This document shows, one piece after another, positions 22,301 to 37,300 of a stretch of DNA of 64,000 bases. The translations under genes were made by a program, and so were the position numbers. The notes under the pieces are model-generated. The model was not told where the DNA came from and made no database searches. It was given only the letters and a program-made list of their open reading frames with translations. How positions within the stretch are numbered: the first letter of the stretch is position 1; the number at the start of each line of letters is the position of its first letter. The DNA comes from Owenia fusiformis (Eukaryota; Annelida; Polychaeta; Sabellida; Oweniidae). The stretch lies in contig CAIIXF020000004.1 of the NCBI GenBank assembly GCA_903813345.2, positions 21,238,477 through 21,302,476 on the forward strand, written 5' to 3'.

Positions 22301-25300
22301 TTGTACAAAATGCCATTTACTACTGAATTTTCATGTTTTTATATTTTGAAATATTATTTAATGATTACATAATTTTTGCTTAATTTTATCATATACTTTA
22401 AAATAAGATTCGAAATTTTGAAATTTTTTGGAAGGGATGTCTGTGTTTGTGGATGATAATGCATAATTGTCATCATGGTTTTACTACAATGTTGTATTTA
22501 TTCACATTTATCTATGTCAATATCATATTTTCATCAGAATATATGAATAATGATTTGTATGGAATTACCAGGTCTTAAAATTTTTATCTAGTCAAGTTTC
22601 TTTTTACTCATTTTCTCTCTGGATTTCAAATAAATGAATAAAATGCAATTCAGAAAATTAAGATTTCAAAGCATATGTTGCTTGATATCTGGGGAGTATA
22701 CATATTGTATCCTTTGTCATTAATCAATTGGAATGTTGTAGTATTCATTAGAGAGTGAATTGTATATTTATCCCATCCAACGAAGTTCGGAGGGATATAG
22801 GGAACGCCTCCGTCCGTCCGTACGTACGTACGTACGTACGTACGTCCGTCCGTATCTATATATTACAAGACGTCCGTCCGTCTGTCCGTCCGTCCGTCTA
22901 TCCGTCTGTCCGTCCGTCCGTCCGGGCAATAACTCAAATACCGTTGGCCCGATTTTGTTCATATTTTGTACACATATACTCCATGGGGGTAGAAGTTCTG
23001 CTCGAAAGCCGATTTTCAAAATGGCCGCTTATTTCAAAATGTAAAACTGTAATAGCAATATGTTTTAAATGTAAAAAAATTATAAAGGACATTAATAATG
23101 CTACAAATGTAGATATTAAAGAAGCACATGGCAGCCATCTTGAAAATGGCCGCCATTACTCGTCATTTTACGATTTTTACTATAACTCGAAAAGTAGTGG
23201 AACGATTTTGTTCATATTTGGTATGTGAATACTATAAGCATGGCACACTGTCCTATGGCACTTTGGGTAGAAGGTGGCCATTTTGAAAAATGGCCGCCAT
23301 TTTAACTTATTTTACTATAACTCGAAAAGTAGTGGAGCGATTTTGTTCATATTTGGTATGTGAATACTATAAGCATGGCACACTGTCCTATGACACTTTT
23401 AGTAGAAGGTGGCCATTTTGAAAAATGGCCGCCATTTTAACTTATTTTACTATAACTCGAAAAGTAGTGGAGCGATTTTGTTCATATTTGGTATGTGAAT
23501 ACTATAAGCATGGCACACTGTCTATTTCTAATGACACTTTTGGTAGAAGGTGGCCATTTTGAAAAATGTATTTTACTATAACTGGAAAAGTAATGGAGCG
23601 ATTTTGTTCATATTTGATATGTGAATACTTTAAGCATGGCACATTGTCTAATAAAACTTTGGGGAGTTGTTGGCCATTTTGAAAAATGGCCACCATTTTT
23701 ATGTGTGTTATTTTACAAGTACGTGTGCGATTTTTCAAAAATTTTAGAGGTGGCTACTTAAAAGCATATTACATGTATATTTCTTCTGATGACAACTCGG
23801 CTAGTGAGCAACCATTTTGAAAATGGTGGCCTTTCTGGTGTGTTGTTTTATGATATTTGCTATTCGTTTGTAAAAATGCCAGCCATTTCTGTTCGATGGG
23901 ATTCGCTACGCTTTGGCGTTGCCGTTGTTCTGGTTAGACATGTGTATACACTTTAGAGTTTCCTATGATACTGATGTTTAAAGGCCCCATATAAAGTTTA
24001 AACCACTGGCTTATATTGTAGTCTTACCCAATGTATTGTAGCAGATTTTAATGCTAAAAATTATTCCTATGTTCAAGTTGAGAAATATTACTTCATTCTG
24101 CGTGTTTTCGGGAATTTGCGTCTAAATTTAAATTCAGTAGAAAATATACCATCACATTCTGATACGCATCACATCTTTCTACTACAACTAGAGATGTGTT
24201 CTGATTTCGTTGATTATAATTTACGATCTTCTAGAAAGAAGCTAATAGAAGGCCATGATTTCTCAGGATGATACCACCTCTAAATTGTAGCATCTCCAAA
24301 TTAACTTACTACAACTGATTCAATAGACAACCTTTTCAAAGTCCTATTAAAATGTCACAGTCAAATTTATGTCTGGTCAATAGATTTATTGTCTCTAATG
24401 ACAACCTTTAGTTTTAGTGTGAAAAATCATGCAAAAAATCATGAAAAATCATGCAATTTTTTTATTTTCCAAAATGATAACAAAAGCAATTTTTTCATGA
24501 AACAGTTCTCCTTTTATTTTAAGACAGGCATAAAAATACTTGATATCTCTGAATAAAGTGCTTAAAATAACATTTCCCATCTAAGTATGAATAAAGGGCT
24601 GTGCTATATAAAGTCATAGAATGAATAAATGATTTTAAAATTAAGGTCATAAAAGTTTTTTATACTCAACTGTATTCACTCAGAATGTTTATGAGCAAAG
24701 GTTAAGATTTGGTGGGAACTTTTTATATATACATATTTTATTCATGATTTTCATGAACAAACATCCAGCTAGCCATACTTATTTACCTCTCTGACTATTG
24801 TAGGTGTTATGATGATGATACAATATTAATGGCCTTAAATGATATTTCTGAGTGTAGATTTAAAATAAAAATTTAGTCAATTTGAAACAAGTTGAAAAAT
24901 ACCTTTTTGACCTTATTGACCTTGAAAAGGTCATTGAAGGTCAAATCAAAAGCCCAAAATCTATGAGCATCATTGTAGTAAGCCTCACATTCTCCATCTC
25001 CCATAAGGTTGAGTAGTAACCTAGCGAAGGAGCCATCAAACTGAAATCATTACCTATAGTCAGAGGCTATCTGGTGACTTCAGGGTAGTCTTTGAAGATT
25101 TGACACCAAAATGACATCAAACCATAAAATCAAATAGGCTTACTCCCTAGACTTAATGCAATGACATTAGCTAACATTCAATATTGGAAAAAACTGACCC
25201 GTGAAATGTAATCGTAATTTTCAGATTGCTTTTAATGATGTATTCCTTCTACGTTAAGCTGTTCTAGTTACCATTACGCCAATTTAGTAATTTTGGTTCT

Positions 25301-28300
25301 TTTGAAAATTGTGTCAAGGCTCTTTAATATCTGTTTTTGGCTTGGCGAATTTTTTGATTTATAGCATAAAAATTGCATTTTCATCAATTTTTTCTATTTT
25401 GAGTCAGATAATGATGAAGATTTTGCTCTCAGTTGAGACAAGTTCCATTGACATACCAGTAAGATTCTATGCTCCACAGAAATGTGAAAATCTTTCATGG
25501 TGACTCAGTGTTCGCGCTAGCCATTTAAATTTCTGAGTCCCAGGGATGCAACACATTTGAAAAATGTGAGTCCCGTCTAATTTTTTTTGCGTCCCTCATA
25601 TTTTGTTATTAAAGTGAAAGTAAAGTGGGCGATAATAGAGTGCTTCCGCTAAAACGGGATAAAAATGACATGTATTGTAATTCTATGCATTCTCCCGATA
25701 AATATCTATCATTTGGTCCTTTTCACACAATTCTTTACTAATGCTATACCAAAATTCTCCGAAATGAATGAAAGAAATATTCAAAAGAGTTGTTTTCACA
25801 TTTTACCAACCAGCGATCTTCAAGGTCGTGTCAAGGTCGTGAACTTTTTGTTTCTTTTTATAACATTTCTCCTTACTCTGACGACTTTTAGATGAAAAAC
25901 GTTGATCTATCATTAAATAATTATATTGATGTATAACATTAGATCGATATCTAACGGTTCCTAGTGGAAGTAATTAAGGTTATCATGAAAAACCATTCTC
26001 AATTCTCAATTTTGAAACTAATGTTTGCGTACAACAGATTATCCAGCTTCGGTATACTCCGGAATGACTCGGAGGGCACCATAGCCAATCAAATGCTGCG
26101 TTTCAGACTAGAAACCCCGCCAATATACTGAGACACTTCAGTAGCCAATCAGATTTGCCGACATAAACATTATCGAGATCAAGGAAGTAGACGATTTGAA
26201 AATTCTTCAGAAAATCATGTTTTATCACTTCTACGCTGCAGTAAAAGTTACCTGATGGTGGTGTAGAATCTTTGCGTCCCAAGGACGTAAGTTATTTCTG
26301 ATTTTTCTGTCCGACCTCTTGAAATTTCCGTAAAAACGAGAAAAAACGGCGTCAACGCGAACACTGTGACTATAGTATAGATTATATTAGAACATTCTAG
26401 CGAAACAATTTCTAAAATTGACCAACGTCAGATCGGCTTTGAGAATCTATTTATATGAAGACCCTAAATTGGCCAAATCATTGAAAGTAACTTGGTGTAA
26501 CATGCAAAGATGATGTTTTATTCAACATGGTATAGATCATCAGTTTAGTCTGTTAGTTGGTATAAATATTGTATTGAATGAGATCGAATAGCAAGAAAGA
26601 AATGGACTTCTTAGTTCTGGACTCAATTGTTGTTGGTGCATCTCTGCATTCTGATATTCATAGCATCTTTCTGTTTCACCTGAAACATCTCAGGGCTGAG
26701 AAGAAATGAGATGTCATGGTTTATCATGATGGCATCTCTGTATTTGCCAGCATTTTCTTTTTGTTGTATATTCGTCATAAAAATATGTATCGGTTATCTT
26801 ACAAAAATAGTATGTTGCAAAAATGTTTATTGTTAGTATCTTATTAGAAATACTCAATTCTAATTTGTCAGGAGTTGGTCAATAATTTTAACAGTTGACC
26901 AAACAGTGTTTTGGCAGTTAACAGTGTTAAAGGGGGATGACTAAATTCCACATTCAGTTAACTGTCAATACATGTACTATATTTTTTCTCGAATTCTGCG
27001 CCAAATTCTGCTTTAAACCCCGAATTCCGTGATATTCTGCAAGCAATGGCTTCATCTGAACTGTCATGAAATTCAAATTTCATGACATATTAGATGTCAT
27101 CTTCATGAACAAAAGCCGAAGGTTTTGAGAGATTTCACATCTCCCCTGCGAAATCCTGATTTCCGCAAAATTTCGTGCGAAAAAATCAAATTCTGCAAAA
27201 ATTTCTGTATCTGCTCTAACATGAACGTTCATTTTAAATTGTCATTGAATAAAAATGATCGAGTTTAAAAATAAAAGATTCATTCATTTATTAAGAAATG
27301 CGAAGTTTACCAAATTAAAATGATAGCAAAGATCTATTTTAATATATTGATAGCTTAGATCAAGAAAATGTTCCTGGTGGTCACAAAACATTTATATAAC
27401 ATGTACTCTCATTGTCTCAAATAAAATTTATGATCAATGTTTGATTTAATTGTAATAAGAATGTGACAATTTTTACTTGCAGATATTCAAGAATTCTATG
27501 AGGTGACATTATTGGATGACTCCAAGACAAATCAACAGAAAACACTTGAGACATTAGAAATTGCATCAAAATGGGAGCACAATACGCCACCTATAGTTGG
27601 AACAAATCAAAATTCAGAGGTAGGTGACATTTACAGTAGCTCTACATCTCAGATTATGTTACAGTGTAATCACATGTCATCACAGTATTATCATGGGATT
27701 CTTACTTTTTTGCTATCAATAAAAATACAGTATCATTTTTTGACTGAAGAGTGAATGAAAAATTGTTAATTATGTCACCACCAAAAATGCTGAGAGATTG
27801 TTGTGGTCTCCAACTTTTTTGATGGTAGTGGTGTTCGGCATGTGTAACAAATGGCATGTGTTAATGCCTTGTTTTATTCATGATGAATATGTTTCCTTTG
27901 TCTTGAATCAGCTCTCTGTGTACCCTTTCCCTTGTTATATCTTTGTCAGCACAGCACACCAGAATAGCCTGACAACGGTAAAGTCAGATACCGTTGTCAC
28001 AAAGGGTGGACATAATTGTCGCTTCAATTAGATTTTCATGAACTGTATGTTTTATAGAGCACTTAGACTAAATTCCTTTTCAACAGCAATCAATCAAAGT
28101 GTCTTTTTACTCATTGTACAGTTAATAATGTTCTACCATGGAAATTAAGTCTTTAATTTAACCGATCAAAACGAGATATGGGACAACGGATACTGTATGC
28201 CGTATTGCTGTTGTCTTTGTAAATTATTTCAAATTCAGATTCTGTTGTCACTGATGATATCGAAGACGCTGTTCATGACCAAATGTGATCGAAATTGGGA

Positions 28301-31300
28301 TTTCATATGATACATCATCACAAGAGCTTAATACATGCATAGAATTAGTGACAATAAAATCCCATGGAATGAGGACCAAGTGATTAAAGAGTTGAAGCGA
28401 TGGTTATGTCCGCCATTTGTGACAACGGTATCTGACTTTACCATTGTCAGGCTATTCCAGTGTGACAGTCTCATATGTAATGTAAAAGTTAATAGGCATG
28501 TGAAACCATAGAGTTGATGCAAGAGTTATGTTGTGAATATCTATATCAGGGTATGAATATGTTATTAATGTCTATATCAGAATATAGTTTTAATATTGAA
28601 TACAAAATAGGATGAAGATTTGCCCTTGCCAAGTATTGGAAGTCTAGAGATGGATGTCACGGCTATGACATCATTTAATGATGATGATGATGACGTGAGT
28701 TATGACATCACACAGCTATGCCATTATGCTTGCGTTTATTATAGGTCAAGGCTTATGCAGATACGAATAAATAGGAGGCCATATCTTGAAAATATTTGAA
28801 TCCAGAGTATTAGACAGGTGAACCTGAAGACGTACAGTTGATTTTCATTATCATTATTTTTAAGACATGGCCTCCAATAAAGATTAAATTACAATTGATT
28901 AGAATCAATAAGAAAATGTACAGGGTGTCCATTAGTTTCTTTAATTACAATATAAAGGCTGTGTAAAATGTTTATGGACATCTTGTATTATATACAAAAT
29001 AATTAGTAAGACACCCTGTAATTATAAGGGAATGAGGATGAATAGTTATAAGTATTGGTGGTATTTAAATAGGCGAGTTAAAGGATATCATACTTCTATT
29101 GGACATACACACATTTGGGTCTAAAAATTACTAGAAAATATAATTTTGGCGAGTCCTGCCTCGATGGAACTGTATTATCTAAGATGCCTGAAGAACAGAA
29201 ATGATTGGTTGTTGGTATGTAATGAAATGATTTGTTTATGCTATGCTAGGGGCAGGTACAAAAGCTTACATGGTGAAAATAATTTACATGATAATTCTTG
29301 TCAATAACTGTGAATGTGTTGAAAAGCTAATCATGGAATATATTATATTTTTATGTGGGTGATCTTAAAATATATAGATAACTGATGTTATTTGATATGA
29401 TTTTTAACACATACCGGTAAGCTAAATAAAACTAAGGTAGCCTTGGGTAAAATAGTAAAATATTTTATTCTTTCTATTCGTATTTCATCCATGTTAAATA
29501 TGAGACATAGTCAATTATCTGGAGATTCAAATAATGTCAGCGATCGATGGTATCTTATATTTGATAACAAATCACCATTATATATCATCTATAGTATGGA
29601 GTAATTTCTAACAATGGCACGTTTTTGTGCAGAGTAAGTATTTTGATATTGATTTGTAACTCTTCTAATAAAGGCTCCAAACGTTGTTAAGTTTGGTTGT
29701 AAAGTGTGGCTGATTTTTCTTAGTTAAAGGGGCAATAACGTTTTTGTGCAGAGTTGGTATTTTGATATTGATTTGTAACTGTATCCAATAAAGGCTCCAA
29801 ACGTTGTTAAGTTTGGTTGTGAAGTGTGGCTGATTTTTCTTAGTTAAAGGGGCAATAACGTTTTTGTGCAGAGTAAGTATTTTGATATTGATTTGTAACT
29901 GTAAACTCTTCTCTTGCAATAAAGCTTCCAAACGTTGTTAAGTTTGGTTGTAGAGTGTGGTTGATTTTTCTAAGTTAAGCAGTTGATCATCTGAATCAGT
30001 GACAGTGATAAATGATGTTGTCGTATATCTAGGGGGAGGAGGGGGGGGGCGTATGGAGACGTGATCACCCTTGAGTCTTAAATGAACCAAAATATCTACA
30101 AATACTGAACAAGACTTTGGTAAATATTCATTACCTAGATGCCTCTGTTTGAGGCTACTGACCCCCCCCCCCCTCCTACAATCTAATGCAGTTCATGGTC
30201 CTTCAGGTTCATATTCCTTCTTCTACTACCAATGCTCAATCCAATTACATCGAAACATTTCATGGCAAATAAGCATGCAAATATGTTGATTTCGCTATAA
30301 ATTATCTTTCATGTGACTTATAAAAGTTAGCCAATATTTTATGCCAAATAGCCACTTCATCTAATGATTCATGTCAAATGAGTTGGTTTTTGAGGAGTGC
30401 GGAAGTAAAACAGATAACAGGCACTTTCTTCCATCATAAGTTCTATATGAAATTGCCAGTATTTAACTGTATGAATTTTAACGTCATTCATAATTTTGAG
30501 AGACATCCCTAGACAAAATAACGGTGCTAATTTCTCATAATTGAGATTCGGTGATTGATGTATTTGTTAACTTATCTCGAAGAAGCAAAGGATTATTTTC
30601 TGTCGCTGAATGCTATTCCTTCAGTAATTGGGTTATATTTGTGTAAACATGTGACACTTGTAATATGATGTGGCATAGAAAGTGTTGCCAATTTCAAAAT
30701 GCAGCATTTTATGTCATGTAATATTGTAATATAATGTTTTGAAATGTGTTGCATTATTATGTATTTGATTTTCTGAAGTTTTGTAGAAACTAACAGCTAT
30801 CTTTGCTGAAACATCTACTAATTGATGCTTTTGTCTCAGTTTCTGTTAGATAGATGGCATATGTGTTGTTCTAGAGATTAATCTTTGCTTTTTGAGTTAA
30901 ATCGTCCTCTTTGAAGCCTTATATTAGGTTTTCATGAGGAATCTGCGAATGAAAATATTGATTGTTTTCACATATATTTTTCCTTATATTTTCATTGTCA
31001 TGTCGACTGTACCCATTTTTCCTCTAAGACATTGAAAGTAGGGTCTGCATCTTCTATGTATTGTCCATTCTTGTAGTTTATTTCAAGCTGCTTCCTTTAT
31101 TTGAATCATTGCCCATCATAGTGCCTCAGGTGTCATATATATTCGCAACATTGCCCTTAACGACCCTGATGTCATATAATTCATTAGCTATGGGATGGCT
31201 CTTAACGGCCGTATCGTTTTAGGTATATATTTTTGAGAGAGAAAATATGAGGATTTATGATTGCAAACAGGAGATCTTACATTGAAAATGATAGATTCAT

Positions 31301-34300
31301 AGTGGAAATGAATAAAGAATGTTTACTAGAAATTGTTTCTAGATAGTCACAAGGGAGAGCTTCACAAGAATTATTCTTCGCCTATTCAACTATTTCTCTC
31401 GTAGAAAAACAAATATTATTCATCTTTAATTGCCTAAGTATGAATTTTCATAATATGATTGGAAAATCCGAGTTTGGATTCTGTTTCTGGGTATTTTACG
31501 ATTTCCAACATATTTGTAGTTTTACTTCTAGCTAGCTATTAAAATCAATGAATAAGTCACAAATGTTTATGCCTTTATAATCCCTGTTATCTTGCAAAAT
31601 AAACCAGGGATGTGTATACACAAGAAGAAAGCAGCAAATCAGAAAGTTTCTGTTGAAATCAGATAGTAAAAATATATTCTTTAAAGACCATTTAGTAAAA
31701 CCTGTTTTAGTGAACACATATCCCTCAAAAACACTTTTTTCGGAACATATTTCACAAATTTGATTTTGCTGTCTCCAGGGAAATACTGGAAACTGTTATT
31801 ACTGTTTTGGGACTTATGTAGCTTTATTTGAGTTTCTAGAGTTTACCATGACCCCCTAAGCTTGTGGTTAAGATAAGCGTCCTGGAATTTTCAACATAGA
31901 ATACATATTGCCTGCACTGATATTATCAACTTGATATTCAAGCCTAAGTATTTATCCTGACCCACTGTTGAATGAGGGAGGGGTATTGAATCCTAGGGAA
32001 GGGGCATTGAACCCCAGGGGGAGGGGGGGGGGTGTTACTTGGACAAAAGCCTGAACATGCATGTATATATTTCCTTTGGTTGTTTATTTCTGGAGTGTAT
32101 CAAAATGCTCTGCACAGAACTACAGAACTAAACAGATGAGTTAAAATCTTTGATATGGTTGGAATTCAGGATTATCTTCACAGACCTACACTGTAGATAC
32201 AGTTCCAAGATAGAAGGTTAGCATGAAAATAAAACATCATTCATGGGATGAAATTTCAAAATCTGAAAATTTCATCATGTCACCCTGTTGAAAATCTGAA
32301 AATCGTATGTCACCCTGTTGAAAATCTGAAAATCATATGTCACCCTGTTGAAAATCTGAAACTCATATGTCACCCTATTGAAAATCTGAAAATCATATGT
32401 CACTCTGTTAAAAATCTGAAAATCAAATGTCACCCTGTTGAAAATCTGAAAATCGTATGTCACCCTGTTGAACATCTGAAAATCATCACCCTGTTGAGAA
32501 TCTGAAAATCACATACCACCATGCTGAAAATCTGAAAATCACATGCCACCTTGTTGAAAATCTGAAAATCACATGGCACCCTGTTGAAAATCTGAAAATC
32601 GCATGGCACCCTGTTGAAAATCTGAAAATCGTATGTCACCATGTTGAAAATAAAAAAATACCAAAATGGGTATGGTTACTATTCTTTAGATCCAATTCAA
32701 CCCTAAATAAAATAGACTGAAAACCAAAATGATGTGCTGTAAGACATGACTGACAGAAAAACAGGAAGTTTGTTCTATAAATAGACTTAAGAGCTGATTG
32801 ATATTTTTAGCATGTGGTAAATAGATCACTGCTTTGTCAGTATTATCTCATCATCACTGTTATTCTTAAGATTCTAATTAAAAGGTGTAGAAGAAGGGGG
32901 ATTCAAAATAATGTTAAAAAGGGAGAAAAGAATTACACAAAGATAGAAAATATTATCAAAATATGAGAGAATGATTATTATTTTATTAAATGCCAAGAGA
33001 AAAGTGTTATTAAATTTAATATCAATAGAAAATGTGCAGAAAATCTGGCCTGGAATGCCATTTTATATTTAATCACCGAATTAAACACTGTTTGTCAGAA
33101 TGACCTGACCTAACATCTAGCAGTAAATCAGAGTAGATGTGATGAGTTTTCGATTCTCATTTCTTTGATTGATTATAAACGGATGAATTCAGAAGTATTT
33201 ACCATCTAATTCTGTAGCTGTGGGATCAATTATTGAAATTACATCAAGTTCAGGTTGTCTTACCCCTGATTTGTTTTGAAACTAAGAGGAGTGATTTCTG
33301 CCAAATAAGAGTACTGGCTGATCAGGAGTCATATATTTTGATCAGAATTTCTGTTTTTCTATCAATGGTCTCTATTTCTTCATGGTGCAGTTTCTATTTT
33401 CTGACTGTGAGGATTTTGTTTTCTACCCAAAGTCTCTGTTTGTGTGCATGTGGGTGACCTTATACCTTTGGCTTGGCTCATTCAAAAGTCAGAATAACTG
33501 AAACAGATTAGAGTACATGCTTCTCTACTGGGCCTCTACTGATTTTCATGAATGTTTACCTTCAGTTGAAAACATTAATAATTTGAGATTTTCTTGTTTC
33601 TGAGTTGAGATAAACTCCAGATAAACCTCTGCATCAATTTCAATATCGACATCTTTGAGACATCATATAATTGAGCATTTGCATATATGAAAACATTTGA
33701 ATATCTACATATTTTGGACTTTTTACATAATAATTGAGCATTTGCTTATCCTGGATATCGACATCTTTGGGACTTTTTACATAATAATTGAGCATTTGGT
33801 TATCTTGAATATCTGACATCATACATCCGACTCATATTCTGTAGTTCCCCATGTCCATCAAACATTAGGTAATGGAATAAAATGCATCATTGCAAAATTA
33901 AGCAACTATAATATAGTTCAGCCGCCATTGTAAACCACAATTGACCGCCATGAGGAATGATAGCTCATTGAAACCATGCACATTCTAGCCTATTATAAAG
34001 AAGTGGTCCATGTAAAATTGAACATCTGCACTTCCTTGACTTTGTGTTAGAGTGTAAGTTACTAGATGGAAGGCCTTTTAGTACTTATCCTTTCCCTCAA
34101 GTAAAACTCATGGGGTCATATTTTTAAATACAAAATTAAGTAGAAATTAAAGTAAATATCATAGAATAAATTATATAGACATGAAGGAAATACTCCAAAT
34201 TGTACGAAAATGCCAGAAAATCTGGTACTTCATTCAAATATTGGAGAGCCCTGACATGAAATATCACAAGCAGACGGACATTTTGAGATAAGAGATAATT

Positions 34301-37300
34301 GTGGTATGGAAGATATACTTTGGCTTTCTGAGAGTTATGTCAGCTAACAGACTGAAGATATAGCTAGCACCCTAAAGTAGGATAAAGTAAGCATTCTAAA
34401 ATTGTTCAATATGGCCTATTACTATAAAGATACACTCAATATATTAGTATATTCAGATGTGCACCATATGCAAGAAAACAAGAAGATTATGTAAGTTAAC
34501 TTGGGCAGGAACAGGAAAATTTTACACAAACTTGGGCAATAGGTCATATTTTTTATTACATAAAATTGGCAATAGATCATATGCCTTGCAATAGATCATA
34601 AGTCTGACTACAGATTTAAGAGTGGCAGAGGTCTGAAAGTAGATCATAAGTCTGGTGATATACAGTACTTGACAATAGATCATAGATCTGATAACATAGA
34701 TCAGAAATTGGGAAATAAAATCACAAGTTGGCAAAATAGATCATAAATCTGATAATATAAATGTAGATCACAAATCTGGTAATATAGATCACAAATCTGG
34801 CAATATATTATCACAAATCTGACAATAAAAGCACAAATCTGATCTTAAGACGAAATAGATCATAAATTGAGCAAATATATACCATAAGTGAGTTAATATT
34901 AGAACATTACCTACAAAAACAATGTAATGAAAAGAGCTACACAAATTGTCTTGATGAGAGGAATTGCACGATAATAGAGCGTGTCTGAATACATAACATA
35001 ATGAAGCTTAATCAGCCTAATCCCTGTTATAAGTCTTCATATATTTCTATTGCGCTTCATCTTTGAAGTGTTGAGGCAATTGCTAGGGATTTACATTGCT
35101 TTTCTTTATACAGTCTGAGGGTTTCAAGTCAGGTGCATATAACAGGGGTATAATATATATGATTACCCTTCGTAGATGGAATTGTAGAAAAGCGAAGATT
35201 TTAGAAGAGAAGTTTTATAATAAGAGATTCGAGTTCAAAGTCTGAGGTTAAGTTCAAACATGGATCGAATCCTATTTTCTAATGCACAGAAAAAGCAAGA
35301 ATTTAAGAAGAGATATTAATTATATTATGAGATAAATTCACCTTCAAAGTCTTACATTAGTTTCAAAAATTGGATCAAATTCTATTTTCTTTTCATTTAG
35401 AATTGATTTAGAGTAGAACTTATGTAAAAGGTAGCTTAATCCGTGCAAATTTGTCTTCATTTTCTATAGCCCAGAAAAACAAAGATTTGAAATGAGAAAT
35501 TGTGAAATAATTACAGTTAACTTTATCAGTATAAATCCATTTAGAATTTCTATATTTTCGCAGACAAAGGGAGGTTTTTAAAAGAGAAATTATAACCTAA
35601 TCAGATTGTTAAATCATATATTTTCTTTTGCGCTCAGGCTTTGTAAAGAATCACAGTGGAACATTTAACAGTTAAAGCACTGTACTCTTTTAGAGAAGCG
35701 CTCAACTCAGTATAAAGGAAAACGATTGAACATACCATGGGGGAATTCTACATCTGCAGCGCATCAATTGTTTAATCCCAGAGCCTCGGAATTGAAAATT
35801 CTTCTTTTGAGAGATGTTATAAAAAACGATCAATGACTGAATACAGAAAATGTTTCAACCGTAAGAAAATATTTTCACAAGGGTCAGGTTTGGAAATGAA
35901 AAATTGAGCAGAATTTTGAGAAATCAGAGAGGAGTGACTTCTTGGCATATGCAGCAAACACTCTAAATTATATAGAAATACAAAAGAAATCAGAGAAAAC
36001 ATTCAAATTAAGAGAGAAAAACCATGGAAAAACTGTGAGCCTCATGATAGTTTTATGAAGGGTTATACATGTACTACTATTGGAAGGTTATCACTGTCTC
36101 TTAAGATTTCACCTGGAGAAGAAGTTATTATCGGATGATAGGCATGAGCACACATGATAACTGAAAAAATCTAATTCTCGAAGAATAGGCATTTTTTAGT
36201 CTATGAGGATATGTATAACTGAAAACTCTATTCACTACAATATAAAGAATCTGACTTATGAAGAGATCACCTTAATTTAGGCAATAGGTTTTATTGCACG
36301 ATATACACAGAATAGTGTTACAAAAGCATATACAGTTAATAAAGGACAGCTAGCATCAAAAACGATTGCTACTGAGGGCATTGATCGGATATGCTTATTA
36401 TATCTAAGTAGACAATCAGAGTGTTTTGATTGAAGTATTGCCACCTGAGTTCTGAGTGTATAAGGATATTTGAGTATTTTGCATATGTTTATGTATTATA
36501 TTTGAGATTTGGGGGGATATTATAAAATTTTCACTTGAGTGGATATTGAAGAATTTTCACCTGTGTGGATATTGAAGAATTTTTTCCTGAATGGAGAACA
36601 TTTGAAGAATTTTCACATTGATGGAATTTCACCCACGTGAATATTGAAGAATTTTCACTTGAGTAGATATTGACGATTTTTCGCCTAAGTGGATATTGAA
36701 GAATTTTCACCTGAGTGGATATTGAAGAATTTTCACTTGGACAAAATTTCACCCACGTGAATATTGAAGAATTTTCACTTGAGTAGATATTGAAGATTTT
36801 TCGCCTAAGTAGATATTGGAGAATTTTCACCTGAGTGGGTATTGAAGAGTTTTCACCTGAGTTGATACTGAATGATTTTCACCCGAGTGGATGTTACCTG
36901 AGTCAATATTGAGGATTTTTACGTTACATATGTGGACATTGAAAAAATCTATCCAAATACTAGGAAAGTTTTACATGAGGGCATCAATTAAATATTGAGT
37001 GATCTAAGAAGATATATAACCATTTAACACGAGAGTGTTAACGGTTGTAATGAGGTCTTAAAGAACAAGGCCTGTTAAGCAGAACCACATAAGGAAGGTG
37101 TATAGAAGGAGAAAAACAAGATGTTCCACATATATTCCAACTCATGGAAAGGAAAACATGTGAGTGTTAAGCTTATGTAATTGTTACAACTGGGGAAAAT
37201 ATGAATCATTTCTTTGTAAAAAGAATCAGATTTAGACCAAATTAATTTCAGCATAGTATAAATGCCTCTGTATTTGTTGAGAATAATGATGTTTTCCCAT

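Larger units (their letters stand above)
15111..27482 (+). other. DLG intron 2 (12.4 kb)
   Basis: Contains dispersed elements, a TIR element at 16079-16459, minisatellites at 17519-18055 and 21507-21850, ACAGTAAAACCTGT copies at 18206 and 19335, a GTGGAACACC inverted element near 19907, the CCGT repeat at 22768-23932 and a hAT-like element at 25506-26361. Between 23935 and 25500 nothing firm was recognised. Confidence 0.7.

Noticed and set aside
22755-23228. Frame of 157 codons starting in the CCGT tract
   Set aside because: The Arg-Pro-Ser-Val repeat is the translation of CCGT units in a dispersed repeat.
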